Assembly (NCBI RefSeq): GCF_021030645.1
Contig: NZ_JACGCJ010000012.1
Location: forward strand, 17,731 to 81,730
DNA: 64,000 nucleotides
DNA from: Agrilactobacillus fermenti
Lineage (GTDB): Bacteria > Bacillota > Bacilli > Lactobacillales > Lactobacillaceae
Direction of reading: 5' to 3'
Part shown: in pieces, positions 15,712-25,748 of the stretch
Position numbering within the stretch: position 1 is the first letter of the stretch
How the letters are laid out: each line of letters starts with the position of its first letter
Program-made: the position numbers and the translations under genes
The notes under the pieces: generated by a model
The model's input: only the letters and a program-made list of their open reading frames with translations
Database searches by the model: none
What the model was told of the DNA's origin: nothing

Positions 15712-15959
15712 TTTCTTATCCTTCAATCGATAAGTTACTAGACCAGGTTGATTCACGGTATTCGCTAGCAGTTCTAGCAGCAAAACGTGCCCATGAACTT
15801 GAAGCGGGCGATGTGAAAATGTTAAGCTCATATGAATCACCAAAATCTGTTGGTCAGGCTTTGGAAGAGATTGCAGATGGAAAAGTTGTAATTGATCCAA
15901 GTTCTATTATGTTGGAAAAAGAAGCCGAGAAGCTTGACGATGAAGAAAAAAATGAGTAA
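15708..15959 (+). CDS. rpoZ: RNA polymerase omega subunit
   Basis: 83 residues. [20 protein letters not shown] and [12 protein letters not shown] are the conserved omega core; [16 protein letters not shown] and an acidic tail ([14 protein letters not shown]) follow. It aids assembly of the beta' subunit. ATG overlaps the gmk stop. A terminator closes the unit. Confidence 0.96.
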   Translation: MISYPSIDKLLDQVDSRYSLAVLAAKRAHELEAGDVKMLSSYESPKSVGQALEEIADGKVVIDPSSIMLEKEAEKLDDEEKNE

Positions 15960-15969
15960 TTATAATTTC

Positions 15970-16001
15970 ACTCTTCCCATTTTGTGGTGAAGGGTTTTTT
16001 T
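15970..16001 (+). terminator. Intrinsic terminator after rpoZ
   Basis: ACTCTTCCCA pairs with TGGTGAAGGGT (one bulged T, one G-T pair), then T6. Confidence 0.75.
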
Positions 16002-16025
16002 ATATTAAGTAACTGGGGTGGAAAA

Positions 16026-17234
16026 ATGTTCAACCAAAAACATGTGGCTGTGTTTATTAGTGGTGGTATTGCGGCGTACAAAGTACCAATACTGGTGCGA
16101 TTATTACAAAAATCCGGTGCTGAAGTGCGCGTCATCATGACCTCTGCAGCCCAAAAATTTGTGACTCCCTTTGTGTTTGAGTCTCTGTTACACGAACATA
16201 CTTATACAGATATGTTTGATGATCCCCAAAATTTGCCAGTGGTGCATATTGAGTTAGCTGATTGGACGGATATTGCAATTTTTGTGCCTGCAACTGCAAA
16301 TGTTATTGCTAAGCTTGCTAACGGCATTGCGGATGATTTGGCTACTACAACTTGGCTAGCGATAAATAAATCCAAGTATGTTGTGCCGGCAATGAACACG
16401 AAGATGCTGACGAATCCAGTCACACAACGTAACTTGACATTATTGCGACAAGATGGCACGGCCATTTTACCGACCGATAATGGACAATTAGCCGAAGGAT
16501 ACAGTGGGCAAGGTAGAATGCTAGAACCTCAAGCAATTTTTGATTACCTTGAATTTCAAGAAAGCATTGCCCATGCAACTTCTAAAATTAAAAATAAAAA
16601 AATTTTGATCACAGCTGGTGGAACTAAAGAGCGAATCGATCCTGTTCGCTATATTACTAATGATTCTTCTGGTAAAATGGGCTATGCTCTGGCTAAAGCG
16701 GCCGCCTTAGCTGGGGCACAAGTCTATTTAATTAGTACCAATGCGTCTCGTGTAGTGCCACATGGGGTAAAAGCACAATATGTTCAATCAGCTCTTGAAA
16801 TGCAACAGGCAGTTAAAAAAATCTTTGCTACTGTCGATGTGGTAATCATGGCAGCGGCTGTTTCTGACTACCGACCTGAAAAAAAATGGTCCAAAAAAAT
16901 AAAAAAAGGCACAGCTAATGATTTGACGGATTTAAAACTTGTAAAAAATCCAGATATTTTGGCTAGCTTAGGCGAAGAAAAGCAGCATCAATATTTAGTT
17001 GGGTTTGCAGCTGAAACTAATGATTTAGAGACTTACGCAAATCAAAAACTAACACGTAAACATGCAGATATGATTATTGCGAATGATGTCAGCAAACAGG
17101 AGCTGGGTTTCAACAGTGATTTTAATGCTGTAACTGTGTTAACGCATTCCAGTAAACCTATCCGCCTGCCAGTGGCGGCAAAAAGCCAGTTGGCTACAAA
17201 AATCATTGATTTAATCGCACAACATATTAGTTGA
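16026..17234 (+). CDS. coaBC: Bifunctional phosphopantothenoylcysteine decarboxylase/synthetase CoaBC
   Basis: 402 residues from ATG 16026 (RBS TGGGGTGG); an upstream in-frame start in the preceding terminator is not credible. CoaC flavoprotein domain: VAVFISGGIAAYKVPILVR and the substrate clamp PAMNTKM (about 120). CoaB synthetase domain: ITAGGTKERIDPVRYITND (about 196-214) and MAAAVSDYRP. It makes 4'-phosphopantetheine for coenzyme A from phosphopantothenate, CTP and cysteine. priA follows after 9 bases. Confidence 0.95.
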   Translation: MFNQKHVAVFISGGIAAYKVPILVRLLQKSGAEVRVIMTSAAQKFVTPFVFESLLHEHTYTDMFDDPQNLPVVHIELADWTDIAIFVPATANVIAKLANGIADDLATTTWLAINKSKYVVPAMNTKMLTNPVTQRNLTLLRQDGTAILPTDNGQLAEGYSGQGRMLEPQAIFDYLEFQESIAHATSKIKNKKILITAGGTKERIDPVRYITNDSSGKMGYALAKAAALAGAQVYLISTNASRVVPHGVKAQYVQSALEMQQAVKKIFATVDVVIMAAAVSDYRPEKKWSKKIKKGTANDLTDLKLVKNPDILASLGEEKQHQYLVGFAAETNDLETYANQKLTRKHADMIIANDVSKQELGFNSDFNAVTVLTHSSKPIRLPVAAKSQLATKIIDLIAQHIS

Positions 17235-17243
17235 GGTGTTTCC

Positions 17244-19658
17244 ATGATAATTATTGCAAGCGTGATTGTCGATGTACCAGTTGCACAAACAAACCGACCT
17301 TTCGATTATCTTGTGCCAGAAGTTTATGCTAATAATTTAGCGGTTGGCATGCGTGTTTCAGTCCCATTTGGAAAAGGCGATCGGTTATTGCAAGGATATG
17401 TTATTGGCTTAAAAAAGGCACAAACAAAGCCTCATAATTTAAAAAAAATTGAACATGTCATTGATCTTGAACCAGTTTTAAATGAAGAATTATTGCAATT
17501 ATCTGACTGGTTAGCAAAAAAAACATTTTCTTTTCGAATCAGCAGCTTGCAAACAATCTTACCTGGTGTCATGAGGGGAAAATACCATAAATATGCTCAA
17601 GTCACTGATACTGAGGATCCAAAAGTTAAAAGTGTCTTTAAGCACCAACGAATGATCGAAATCACTGATCAACTGGATGCACAGGTGATCAGTGATTTAA
17701 TGCGCTGGCGCCAAGCTGGAAAAGTAAAGTTTGAATATGCAGTTGAGAACCAAGCACGAGTAAAAAAACAAAAGGCAATTATCTTGGACCATAGTGGTCA
17801 GGAATATGAAAAATTGAGTCAAAAGCTGCGCAAAAGAGCTCCAAAACAGGCAGCTGTTCTGGCTTATTTAGCGAGAGAAGCAAAAGAACAAAAACATATT
17901 TTATTACAAGTTTTAAATAAAAAATTTTCTAGTTCGGCCATTAGAAGTTTAGTTGAAAAATCAATTCTTACAGAACAAAACGTGGAAGTAAAGCGTGAAG
18001 TGATTCCTACTGATAAAGCATTCGTTCATGAACATGATAAGCCGCTGCTTCCGGACCAGCAAAAGGCAGTTATTGCTATTAACCAAGCTACAGCAGCTAA
18101 AGCAAAAAAAGTTTTTTTGTTGGAAGGTGTGACTGGATCCGGCAAAACAGAAGTTTATCTTCAGAGTATTAAAGCTGTATTAGCAAAGGGAAGAACAGCC
18201 TTAATGTTAGTACCAGAGATTGCCTTGACACCTCAAATGGTTCAACGAGTTTATGCACGATTTGGTCATCAAGTTGCTGTTTTGCATAGTGGCTTATCCA
18301 ATGGTGAAAAATATGATGAATGGCGCCGAATCAATGCCAATGAAGCTCGAGTGGTAGTTGGCGCTCGGTCAGCAATTTTTGCACCTTTGAAGAATATTGG
18401 CTTAATTATTATGGATGAAGAACATGAATACAGTTATAAACAAGAAGATACGCCTCGTTATCATGCGCGTGATGTTGCTTTGCATCGTGCTCAAGTGCAC
18501 AATTGTCCGGTGGTATTAGGAAGTGCGACGCCTTCATTAGAGTCTCGTGCCCGAGCTGAAAAGGGTGTTTACCAACTCTTACTTTTGCCACAGAGGGTGA
18601 ATCAGGCTCCACTGCCACATGTGCATATTGTAGATATGCGTGAAAATATTGAAAAACATCGAACACTAGATTTTTCACGGGCATTATCTGATGCAATCAC
18701 AGTGCGTTTGGCCAAAAAAGAACAAAGTGTTCTGATGCTGAATCGTCGTGGTTTTTCTTCATTTGTTATGTGTCGTAATTGTGGCTATGTCGCTAAATGC
18801 CCTAACTGTGATATCTCATTGACCCTACACATGTCTTCGCATACGTTGAAATGTCACTATTGTGGACATGAGGAGCAAATACCAAAAACTTGCCCCAACT
18901 GTCATAGTCAAAAAATTCGTTATTATGGTACAGGAACTGAAAAAGTAGCTCAAGAATTAAAACAAATGTATCCTGAAGCACGGATTATTCGAATGGATGT
19001 TGATACCACTAGGCGTAAAGGTGCTTATGAGCAGTTACTAAAAAAGTTCGAGAAACGTGAAGCCGATATCTTACTTGGAACGCAGATGATTGCTAAGGGA
19101 TTGGATTTTCCTAATGTCACATTAGTAGGCGTCATCAATGCGGATACGGCCTTAGGGTTGCCGGATTTTCGCGCCAGTGAGCGGACTTTTCAGTTATTGA
19201 CCCAGGTTTCTGGTCGAGCTGGACGCGGTTCTAAAAAAGGTGAGGTTTATGTACAGTCATATAATCCAGATCACTATGCAATTAAATTGGCACAGAAACA
19301 AGATTATGAACAATTCTTTCGACAAGAAATGCGTTTGCGGCACGAAGGTGGCTATCCTCCGTATTATTTCACGGTATTACTACAAACGACGCATCCCGAT
19401 GAAAGTCAAGCAGCAAAGGCTGCTTACAGTATTTTAAAGGCAATCCAACCCTATCTTAGCGAACAAGCAATTATACTTGGGCCAACGCCCAAAGCAATTG
19501 CCCGCGTCAAAAATCAATATTATTACCAAATAATTATAAAATATAAAAATGAACCAAAATTAGCTGTAGGTTTGAATCATATTCTGGAACTTTCAGCCAA
19601 GGCTCATGATCGGTTATTAAAAATTGCCATTGATCGTGAACCATTACAATTCATTTAG
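17244..19658 (+). CDS. priA: Primosomal protein N' (PriA helicase)
   Basis: 804 residues, full length. N-terminal 3'-DNA-binding domain (TNRPFDYLVPEVYANN...), Walker A GVTGSGKTEVYLQ (about 295), Walker B IMDEEHEYSYKQ (about 390), and the zinc-binding insertion with paired cysteines CRNCGYVAKCPNCD and CHYCGHEEQIPKTCPNC (about 510-560). It restarts replication at stalled forks by loading the DnaB-type helicase. Located in the coaBC-priA-fmt-rsmB order usual in Firmicutes; fmt begins 15 bases downstream. Confidence 0.96.
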   Translation: MIIIASVIVDVPVAQTNRPFDYLVPEVYANNLAVGMRVSVPFGKGDRLLQGYVIGLKKAQTKPHNLKKIEHVIDLEPVLNEELLQLSDWLAKKTFSFRISSLQTILPGVMRGKYHKYAQVTDTEDPKVKSVFKHQRMIEITDQLDAQVISDLMRWRQAGKVKFEYAVENQARVKKQKAIILDHSGQEYEKLSQKLRKRAPKQAAVLAYLAREAKEQKHILLQVLNKKFSSSAIRSLVEKSILTEQNVEVKREVIPTDKAFVHEHDKPLLPDQQKAVIAINQATAAKAKKVFLLEGVTGSGKTEVYLQSIKAVLAKGRTALMLVPEIALTPQMVQRVYARFGHQVAVLHSGLSNGEKYDEWRRINANEARVVVGARSAIFAPLKNIGLIIMDEEHEYSYKQEDTPRYHARDVALHRAQVHNCPVVLGSATPSLESRARAEKGVYQLLLLPQRVNQAPLPHVHIVDMRENIEKHRTLDFSRALSDAITVRLAKKEQSVLMLNRRGFSSFVMCRNCGYVAKCPNCDISLTLHMSSHTLKCHYCGHEEQIPKTCPNCHSQKIRYYGTGTEKVAQELKQMYPEARIIRMDVDTTRRKGAYEQLLKKFEKREADILLGTQMIAKGLDFPNVTLVGVINADTALGLPDFRASERTFQLLTQVSGRAGRGSKKGEVYVQSYNPDHYAIKLAQKQDYEQFFRQEMRLRHEGGYPPYYFTVLLQTTHPDESQAAKAAYSILKAIQPYLSEQAIILGPTPKAIARVKNQYYYQIIIKYKNEPKLAVGLNHILELSAKAHDRLLKIAIDREPLQFI

Positions 19659-19673
19659 AAAGTAGTGATTTTG

Positions 19674-20636
19674 ATGACTTCAGTTATTTTCATGGGAACT
19701 CCAGAATTTTCAGTTACCGTACTAGCTGGTTTGTTAGAGGCAAATTATGATATTCAAGCAGTTGTCACACAGCCAGACAAGCCAGTCGGGCGCAAAAAGA
19801 AATTGCAGGCGGCCCCCGTTAAAGTGTTTGCTCAAGCACATCAATTAAAAATATTTCAGCCAGAAAAGTTGGGTGGCAGTTCAACAGCTGATTTCATAAA
19901 ATCAGTGCAACCAGATTTGATCATTACGGCAGCCTTTGGTCAGTTTTTACCAACGTCAGTGTTGCGCAGTGCTAAAGTTGCTGCAGTCAATGTTCACGGC
20001 TCGCTGCTGCCTAAGTATCGTGGTGGTGCGCCGATTCAAATGGCAATTATGAACGGTGAATCAACAACAGGAATTACAATTATGTATATGGCTAAGAAAA
20101 TGGATGCTGGTGATATTTTAGCGCAGCAAGCGGTGCCGATTACTGAAGATGAAACTTCTGACTCACTCTTCAAAAAAATGAGTCTTGTTGGACGTGATCT
20201 GCTGTTAGCAACTTTGCCAAAAGTGATAGCTAACGAAGTCACTGCACGACCTCAAAATGAAGCTGAAGCAACATTTGCTTACAATCTTAAACCCGAACAG
20301 GAAATTTTAGATTTTAAACAATCAGCAATTCAACTAGATCGCCAAATTCGAGCTTTAAACTCAGATCCAGTTGCTTATACTTATTTCAAGGGTATGCGCA
20401 CAAAGATTTGGTTTGCACGACCTGTTGAAGTTTCACATTCAGCAACCCCCGGATCGGTATTAAGTAAAACAAAAAAACAACTTGTACTGGCAACCGGTGA
20501 TTCTAAAATGGGGTTGGCAATCGAACAGCTACAACCTGCTGGTAAAAACGTGATGCCCATCTCAGCATATTTAAACGGTGCTGGTCAAAATATTGCCGTA
20601 GGAGATCAGTTAATAACGGAGGAGACAAGCCATTAA
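19674..20636 (+). CDS. fmt: Methionyl-tRNA formyltransferase
   Basis: 320 residues from ATG 19674 (RBS AAAGTAGTG, which would be consumed if the GTG at 19665 were used). Start VIFMGTPEFSVTVLAGL and catalytic region VNVHGSLLPKYRGGAPIQ (about 105-122) with the Asn/His/Asp active site. It uses 10-formyl-THF, made by FolD, to formylate initiator Met-tRNA. Its TAA overlaps the presumed ATT start of rsmB. Confidence 0.95.
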   Translation: MTSVIFMGTPEFSVTVLAGLLEANYDIQAVVTQPDKPVGRKKKLQAAPVKVFAQAHQLKIFQPEKLGGSSTADFIKSVQPDLIITAAFGQFLPTSVLRSAKVAAVNVHGSLLPKYRGGAPIQMAIMNGESTTGITIMYMAKKMDAGDILAQQAVPITEDETSDSLFKKMSLVGRDLLLATLPKVIANEVTARPQNEAEATFAYNLKPEQEILDFKQSAIQLDRQIRALNSDPVAYTYFKGMRTKIWFARPVEVSHSATPGSVLSKTKKQLVLATGDSKMGLAIEQLQPAGKNVMPISAYLNGAGQNIAVGDQLITEETSH

Positions 20637-21978
20637 CCAGTCAGCAAGAAAACTAGCAATTGAAATACTATTGTCTGTTTTAAAAAAGCAAGCTTATTCA
20701 AATATTGAGTTGGATCAGGCTATCAAACATCATGCCCTGAAACCACAGGATCGACATTTGCTAACAAACATCGTCTATGGTGTCTTACAGCAAAAATATC
20801 TATTGGATTTTCAACTCGCACCCTTTATCAAAAAACCGCAAAAAATGGATGACTGGGTTCAAATTTTATTGGAAACAGCAGTTTATCAAATGAAATACTT
20901 GACGCGTATTCCAATTCGGGCGGTTATTTACGAAAGTGTTCAAATTGCAAAGCGCCGCGGTCATCAAGGGGTTGCCAAACTTGTTAATGCCATATTACGT
21001 AATGTTCAACGCCAAGGATGGCGTGATCTAGCTGATATTCAAGATCAGTGGGCGCGTTTGAGTATTGAATACAGCATACCCGTATCTTTGATCCACCAAC
21101 TAAACCAGGATTTGGGCTCAGAAAAAACTGTTCAAATTTTAACTTCAATTAATACCGTCCCCAAAATTAGTTTACGTGTTAATGAGGTGGTAATATCTCG
21201 GAAAGAATTGCAAGAAGCATTACTTGACGTTGATATTCACACAACCGAAAGCGTGATCTCGCCTCAAGGTTTAATCACAACAACTGGTGTCAGTGAACTA
21301 ACCCAAACAGAATTATTTAAAACTGGGGCATTTACATTTCAGGACGAAAGCGCTCAGTTAGTCGTGCCAGCTTTGCAAGTGCAACCAGGAGATCAGGTAT
21401 TAGATGCGTGTGCTGCACCCGGTGGCAAAACAATGCAGATTGCTGCCAACCTTTCTGCTTCTGCTGGTGGTCAAGTGACTGCTTTAGATTTATATGAACA
21501 TAAGGTAAAATTAATTCAACAAAACGTTCAAAGAATGCACTTAAATTCAGTTGTCAAAACTCGGTTGCTTGATGCGACAACAGCTGACACCAAATTTTTG
21601 GAAGAGACATTTGATCGTATTTTAGTAGATGCACCTTGTTCTGGTATTGGTCTATTGCGACGCAAACCAGAGATACGTTACCGTAAAGAATTAACTGACT
21701 TCGTGAATTTAAAAAAGGTTCAATTACAGATTCTCAATTCAGTGGCAAAAACTTTGAAACGCGGTGGTACTATGGTTTATAGTACCTGTACCATTATTAA
21801 ACAGGAAAATGAAATGGTTGTTGAAAATTTTTTAAAACACCATTCTGATTTTGAGTTAACAAAAACATATTCAACAGTGGCGCTGAAATCAAAATCGAAT
21901 GAAAAGTCGCTACACATTTATCCGGATGACTATCATTCAGATGGCTTTTTCATTGCTACATTGAAACGGAAATCTTGA
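20632..21978 (+). CDS. rsmB: 16S rRNA m5C967 methyltransferase RsmB, likely ATT start
   Basis: About 448 residues. N-terminal NusB-like domain, SAM motif LDACAAPGGKTMQIA, and the two catalytic cysteines in VDAPCSGIGLLRR and STCTI. The conserved family start 'ARxLAxEILxxV' is present as NQSARKLAIEILLSVL, which needs translation from upstream of the first TTG (20671). The only codon placed correctly after GGAGGAG (20619-20625) is ATT at 20632, overlapping the fmt TAA; no ATG, GTG, TTG or CTG occurs between the upstream stop and 20671. I therefore annotate ATT, with TTG 20671 as the fallback. Confidence 0.9.
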   Translation: MNQSARKLAIEILLSVLKKQAYSNIELDQAIKHHALKPQDRHLLTNIVYGVLQQKYLLDFQLAPFIKKPQKMDDWVQILLETAVYQMKYLTRIPIRAVIYESVQIAKRRGHQGVAKLVNAILRNVQRQGWRDLADIQDQWARLSIEYSIPVSLIHQLNQDLGSEKTVQILTSINTVPKISLRVNEVVISRKELQEALLDVDIHTTESVISPQGLITTTGVSELTQTELFKTGAFTFQDESAQLVVPALQVQPGDQVLDACAAPGGKTMQIAANLSASAGGQVTALDLYEHKVKLIQQNVQRMHLNSVVKTRLLDATTADTKFLEETFDRILVDAPCSGIGLLRRKPEIRYRKELTDFVNLKKVQLQILNSVAKTLKRGGTMVYSTCTIIKQENEMVVENFLKHHSDFELTKTYSTVALKSKSNEKSLHIYPDDYHSDGFFIATLKRKS

Positions 21979-21987
21979 GGTGAAAAG

Positions 21988-22734
21988 ATGAAATTTGCCT
22001 TTCGTACCGATGTTGGTCGTAAGCGGCAAAGCAATCAAGACTCGGTAGGTGTATTTGAAAACGAAGCTGGCGCGCATATTGCCGTTGTAGCAGATGGTAT
22101 GGGTGGCCATCAGGGCGGTGACGTTGCTTCGGAAATGGTTGTTTCACATCTAGGTGACAATTTTCGAAATAATCAAGCAACTAATATTGATGAATTAGTT
22201 CGTTGGCTCGTTTTTGAGTTAAATTCAGAAAATAAGCGTATTTTAGAAACAGCACATACTCACGCCAACTTGTCAGGCATGGGTACGACGTTTGTGGCTA
22301 CGTTAATGGTTGCTGATACATATATCGTGGCAAATATCGGAGATTCTAGGTGTTATCGCCTACGCGAAAACCAGCTCAAACAATTAACAGAGGATCATTC
22401 GTTAGTCAACGAGCTGGTAAAACATGGCGATATTTCTCCGGAAGATGCAAAAAATCACCCTCAAAAGAATTTAATTACGCGCTCATTAGGTATCTCAAAA
22501 AATGTTGATGCTGATGTCACAATCTTTCACAGCTATCCACAAGATTATTTGTTGCTTTGTTCAGACGGCTTAACAAATATGGTAAGCGATATAGAAATTC
22601 AGACGGTCCTTGAATCTGACGTTGATCTCCAAACAAAATGTGATCGTCTGATTGACCTTGCAAACACCCATGGCGGTTTAGATAATATAACGGCATTGTT
22701 GATTTATGACGATTCGCAGGTGGATGCTTCATGA
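21988..22734 (+). CDS. stp: PP2C-type Ser/Thr protein phosphatase
   Basis: 248 residues (PrpC/Stp). All PPM motifs are present: TDVGRKRQSNQDS, VADGMGGHQGGDVAS, NIGDSRCYRL, CSDGLTNMV and LDNITALL, whose Asp residues hold the Mn/Mg ions. It reverses phosphorylation by the PASTA kinase encoded next (4-base overlap) and so balances cell-wall and division signalling. RBS TGAGGTG. Confidence 0.95.
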   Translation: MKFAFRTDVGRKRQSNQDSVGVFENEAGAHIAVVADGMGGHQGGDVASEMVVSHLGDNFRNNQATNIDELVRWLVFELNSENKRILETAHTHANLSGMGTTFVATLMVADTYIVANIGDSRCYRLRENQLKQLTEDHSLVNELVKHGDISPEDAKNHPQKNLITRSLGISKNVDADVTIFHSYPQDYLLLCSDGLTNMVSDIEIQTVLESDVDLQTKCDRLIDLANTHGGLDNITALLIYDDSQVDAS

Positions 22735-24782
22735 TGGAAAAAGGTTATTTATTAGACAAGCGGTACTTGTTGATTCGTCCAATTGGCGAGGGCGGCATGG
22801 CCAATGTTTATCTTGCTCATGATCAAAAGAATGATCAAGATGTCGCTGTTAAAATCTTGCATATGGATTTACAGAATGATCCAAATACAAAGAAGCGGTT
22901 TCAACGTGAAGCCAGTGCCTCATCAAAACTGAATCACCCCAGTATTGTAAAAGTTTATAATATTGGTGAAGATGCTGGTATGAGCTATATCGTGATGGAA
23001 TATGTGACAGGCATGGATCTCAAACATTATATTGATCAAAACTTTCCAATACCTTATCGCAAAGTAATCGATATTATGAAACAAATATTATCTGCTGTTC
23101 AAGCTGCTCATGATCATGACATTATTCATCGAGATTTAAAACCGCAAAATATTATGATTGACAAAAATGATCATATAAAAATTGCTGATTTTGGAATTGC
23201 GGTTGCTCTCCATGACAATTCTTTGACTCAAACTAATACGTTATTAGGATCTGTTCATTACCTATCCCCTGAGCAGGCTAAAGGTAGTATGGCCACGAAA
23301 CAATCAGATATCTATGCATTGGGTATTATTCTTTACGAGATGTTAACTGGCAAAGTTCCATTTGAAGGTGAATCTGCTGTTTCAATTGCAATCAAACATT
23401 TTCAAGACGAGATTCCTTCGGTTCAAGCGCTAGACCCCCGGATTCCACAGCCCTTAGAAAATGTGGTTTTACATGCGACGGCCAAAGATCCTCATGATCG
23501 TTACAAGAGTGCAGCTGAAATGGCCGTTGATCTCAGTACCTCGCTAGATAAAAAGCGGGCGAATGAACCCAAATTTGTGCCAAACAGCAATTCAGATCTA
23601 GATGAAACAAAAGTCATTCAAATCCCCAAAAATCCAGATTTAGCCGATAAAGTTGTGCCTAATAAACACGAGGAACAACTTAAAGCAGACAAAAAATGGT
23701 GGACTTTTTTAAAAAAACGTCGATTTTGGATGGCTTTTGGATTGGCCTTGCTTGTTTTCATTTTGGCGGTGGGATTTATTATTGGAACTACTAAAAAAAA
23801 TGTTGAGATTCCTGATTTGACCGGGATGTCAGAGACGCAGGCTAAATCTGTATTAACAGATAATCATTTAAAAATCGGTGATATCAGTCATCAATATGAT
23901 AATGACGTGCAAAAAGATCGTGTGATCCGTAGTTACCCTAAAAAGAACATGGTTGTTAAAGAACAAAGCAAAGTTAATCTCTTGATCAGTCAAGGGCCTA
24001 AAAAAGTCCGTATTAGTAATTACGTGGGACAAAATTATACTCAAATTCGCAAAAAACTGATGAAGCTTGGTTTTACCGTTCGTAAAAACGAGACATCTTC
24101 AACAAAGTATGCTGCCGGACAGATTATGAACCAAGATGTACCTGAGGGTAAAAAGGTGATTCCCCAGGAAACAATCATCACATTGACGGTTAGCTCGGGA
24201 CGAGCATTTTTTAACTTACGTGATTTAACGAACTACACCCAAAAGAGTGTTCAGGACTATGCTAATGAGAAGGGTCTCGTGTTAAACATTACATCTCAAT
24301 ATTCCGATACAGTTGAAAAAGGGTTAGTGATCTCACAAACACCTGTTGCCGGAACAAGGCTTAGTAAGGGCAGCAGTTTAAATGTCGTTATTTCTCTAGG
24401 TGAAAAAAATAAAGCCCCTGAGCAAGTTAGCTTTAATAAAACGATTACCATACCCTTTAACCCTAAGACTGCTACACAGGTAAATACAGCTGATATTACT
24501 AATCCAAATGACAATGGGGTAACTGCTTCTTCAAGCAGTTCTAGCGCCAGTGCCAGCACATCAACAAGTAGTTCAACAACCACAACGCCAGTTCACGAAA
24601 ATCATGTCACTATCTTCATTCAAGATGAAACACACAATATCGGTGATGTCTATCGGCAAATGGTTATCACACAAACTACCAATATTACTTTAACGTTTAC
24701 TGTTAAAGGTAATGAGTCAGCATATTACAAAGTTGTACGTGATGGAGATGTGATCTTGACCGATGAAGTCAAGCCTAGTTGA
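22731..24782 (+). CDS. prkC: PASTA-domain Ser/Thr protein kinase (PrkC/PknB)
   Basis: 683 residues. Cytosolic kinase domain (about 12-275): glycine loop GEGGMANVYLAHD, catalytic Lys in VAVKIL, HRDLKPQNIM, DFGIA, and SPEQA in place of APE. One membrane helix (about 332-353, FWMAFGLALLVFILAVGF) leads to three PASTA repeats (about 358-565) that sense peptidoglycan fragments. A Ser/Thr-rich linker (about 600-622) and a C-terminal strand-rich domain end the protein. The start may be either ATG of ATGATG. Confidence 0.95.
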   Translation: MMEKGYLLDKRYLLIRPIGEGGMANVYLAHDQKNDQDVAVKILHMDLQNDPNTKKRFQREASASSKLNHPSIVKVYNIGEDAGMSYIVMEYVTGMDLKHYIDQNFPIPYRKVIDIMKQILSAVQAAHDHDIIHRDLKPQNIMIDKNDHIKIADFGIAVALHDNSLTQTNTLLGSVHYLSPEQAKGSMATKQSDIYALGIILYEMLTGKVPFEGESAVSIAIKHFQDEIPSVQALDPRIPQPLENVVLHATAKDPHDRYKSAAEMAVDLSTSLDKKRANEPKFVPNSNSDLDETKVIQIPKNPDLADKVVPNKHEEQLKADKKWWTFLKKRRFWMAFGLALLVFILAVGFIIGTTKKNVEIPDLTGMSETQAKSVLTDNHLKIGDISHQYDNDVQKDRVIRSYPKKNMVVKEQSKVNLLISQGPKKVRISNYVGQNYTQIRKKLMKLGFTVRKNETSSTKYAAGQIMNQDVPEGKKVIPQETIITLTVSSGRAFFNLRDLTNYTQKSVQDYANEKGLVLNITSQYSDTVEKGLVISQTPVAGTRLSKGSSLNVVISLGEKNKAPEQVSFNKTITIPFNPKTATQVNTADITNPNDNGVTASSSSSSASASTSTSSSTTTTPVHENHVTIFIQDETHNIGDVYRQMVITQTTNITLTFTVKGNESAYYKVVRDGDVILTDEVKPS

Positions 24783-24795
24783 CAAAGGAGACGGC

Positions 24796-25683
24796 ATGAA
24801 AAGCCAAGGAAAAATTATTAAACTTACCGGTGGATTTTACTATGTTCTTGCCGAAGATAAAGTTTACCAAACTCGAGCACGCGGTAATTTTAGAAGCAGA
24901 AAAATTAAGCCAGTTGTTGGTGACAATGTTGTTTTTGAATCTACTAACTCAACTGATGGCTATATTCTAGAGATATTGCCAGCAAAAAATCGAATGGTCC
25001 GACCACCTTTGGCAAATATCGATTTGATGGTTATTGTGACTTCTTTGATAACGCCCAATTTTCAGCCTAATTTATTAGATCGCTTTTTAGTTACACAAGA
25101 ATTTAATGATCTTAAAGCAGTCATCTATGTGACAAAAAGCGACTTAATTCACGACCAACAACAGCTACAAAATTTTCAGAATATCTTTGATTATTATCAG
25201 AATATTGGGTATGCGACAATTTTTACATCTGATCCATTTTCAGATGAAGGTTTACAGGAATTAGCACGGCTTATTAATGGCAAAGTTACCGCAGTAACGG
25301 GTCAATCTGGCGCTGGTAAATCAACGTTATTGAATCATTTAGTGCCAGAACTGAAATTACCAACGTCCGCTATTTCTCAGAGTTTAAATCGTGGCAAACA
25401 CACGACCAGACATGTAGAATTACATCAGGTTGCTGGCGGCTTGATTGCTGATACGCCTGGTTTTTCAAATATGGCATTGCCACAAATCCCACTTGAACGG
25501 ATAAAAAATCTATTCCCAGAGTTTATGGCATTTAGTCCGCAATGTCGATTTCGAGAATGTCAACATATCAATGAACCTGATTGTGCGGTCAAAGCAGCTG
25601 TAGTTACTGGTGAAATTTTAACCAGCCGATATGAAAGTTATCAACAATTTCGTCAAGAAGTTCAGCAACAAAAACGATATTGA
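24796..25683 (+). CDS. rsgA: Ribosome small subunit-dependent GTPase A
   Basis: 295 residues from ATG 24796 (RBS AAAGGAGAC); an earlier frame start overlaps prkC. OB-fold N-terminus (about 1-65), then a circularly permuted GTPase: YVTKSDL (G4) precedes GQSGAGKSTLLNHL (G1) and DTPGFS (G3). The zinc site is C-x4-C-x-H-x5-C in CRFRECQHINEPDC. It checks late 30S maturation and releases RbfA, which is encoded at 63465. Confidence 0.95.
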   Translation: MKSQGKIIKLTGGFYYVLAEDKVYQTRARGNFRSRKIKPVVGDNVVFESTNSTDGYILEILPAKNRMVRPPLANIDLMVIVTSLITPNFQPNLLDRFLVTQEFNDLKAVIYVTKSDLIHDQQQLQNFQNIFDYYQNIGYATIFTSDPFSDEGLQELARLINGKVTAVTGQSGAGKSTLLNHLVPELKLPTSAISQSLNRGKHTTRHVELHQVAGGLIADTPGFSNMALPQIPLERIKNLFPEFMAFSPQCRFRECQHINEPDCAVKAAVVTGEILTSRYESYQQFRQEVQQQKRY

Positions 25684-25748
25684 TGAAGTTGTATTAAGAA
25701 AAAACAATAAAACGTAAATTTTCAAACTAATATTCAGGAGTGATAACG

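Noticed and set aside
17640..17700. GATCA-rich palindromic words (ATCACTGATCA) inside priA
   Set aside because: They are within conserved coding sequence and short; no repeat family or regulatory context is visible.
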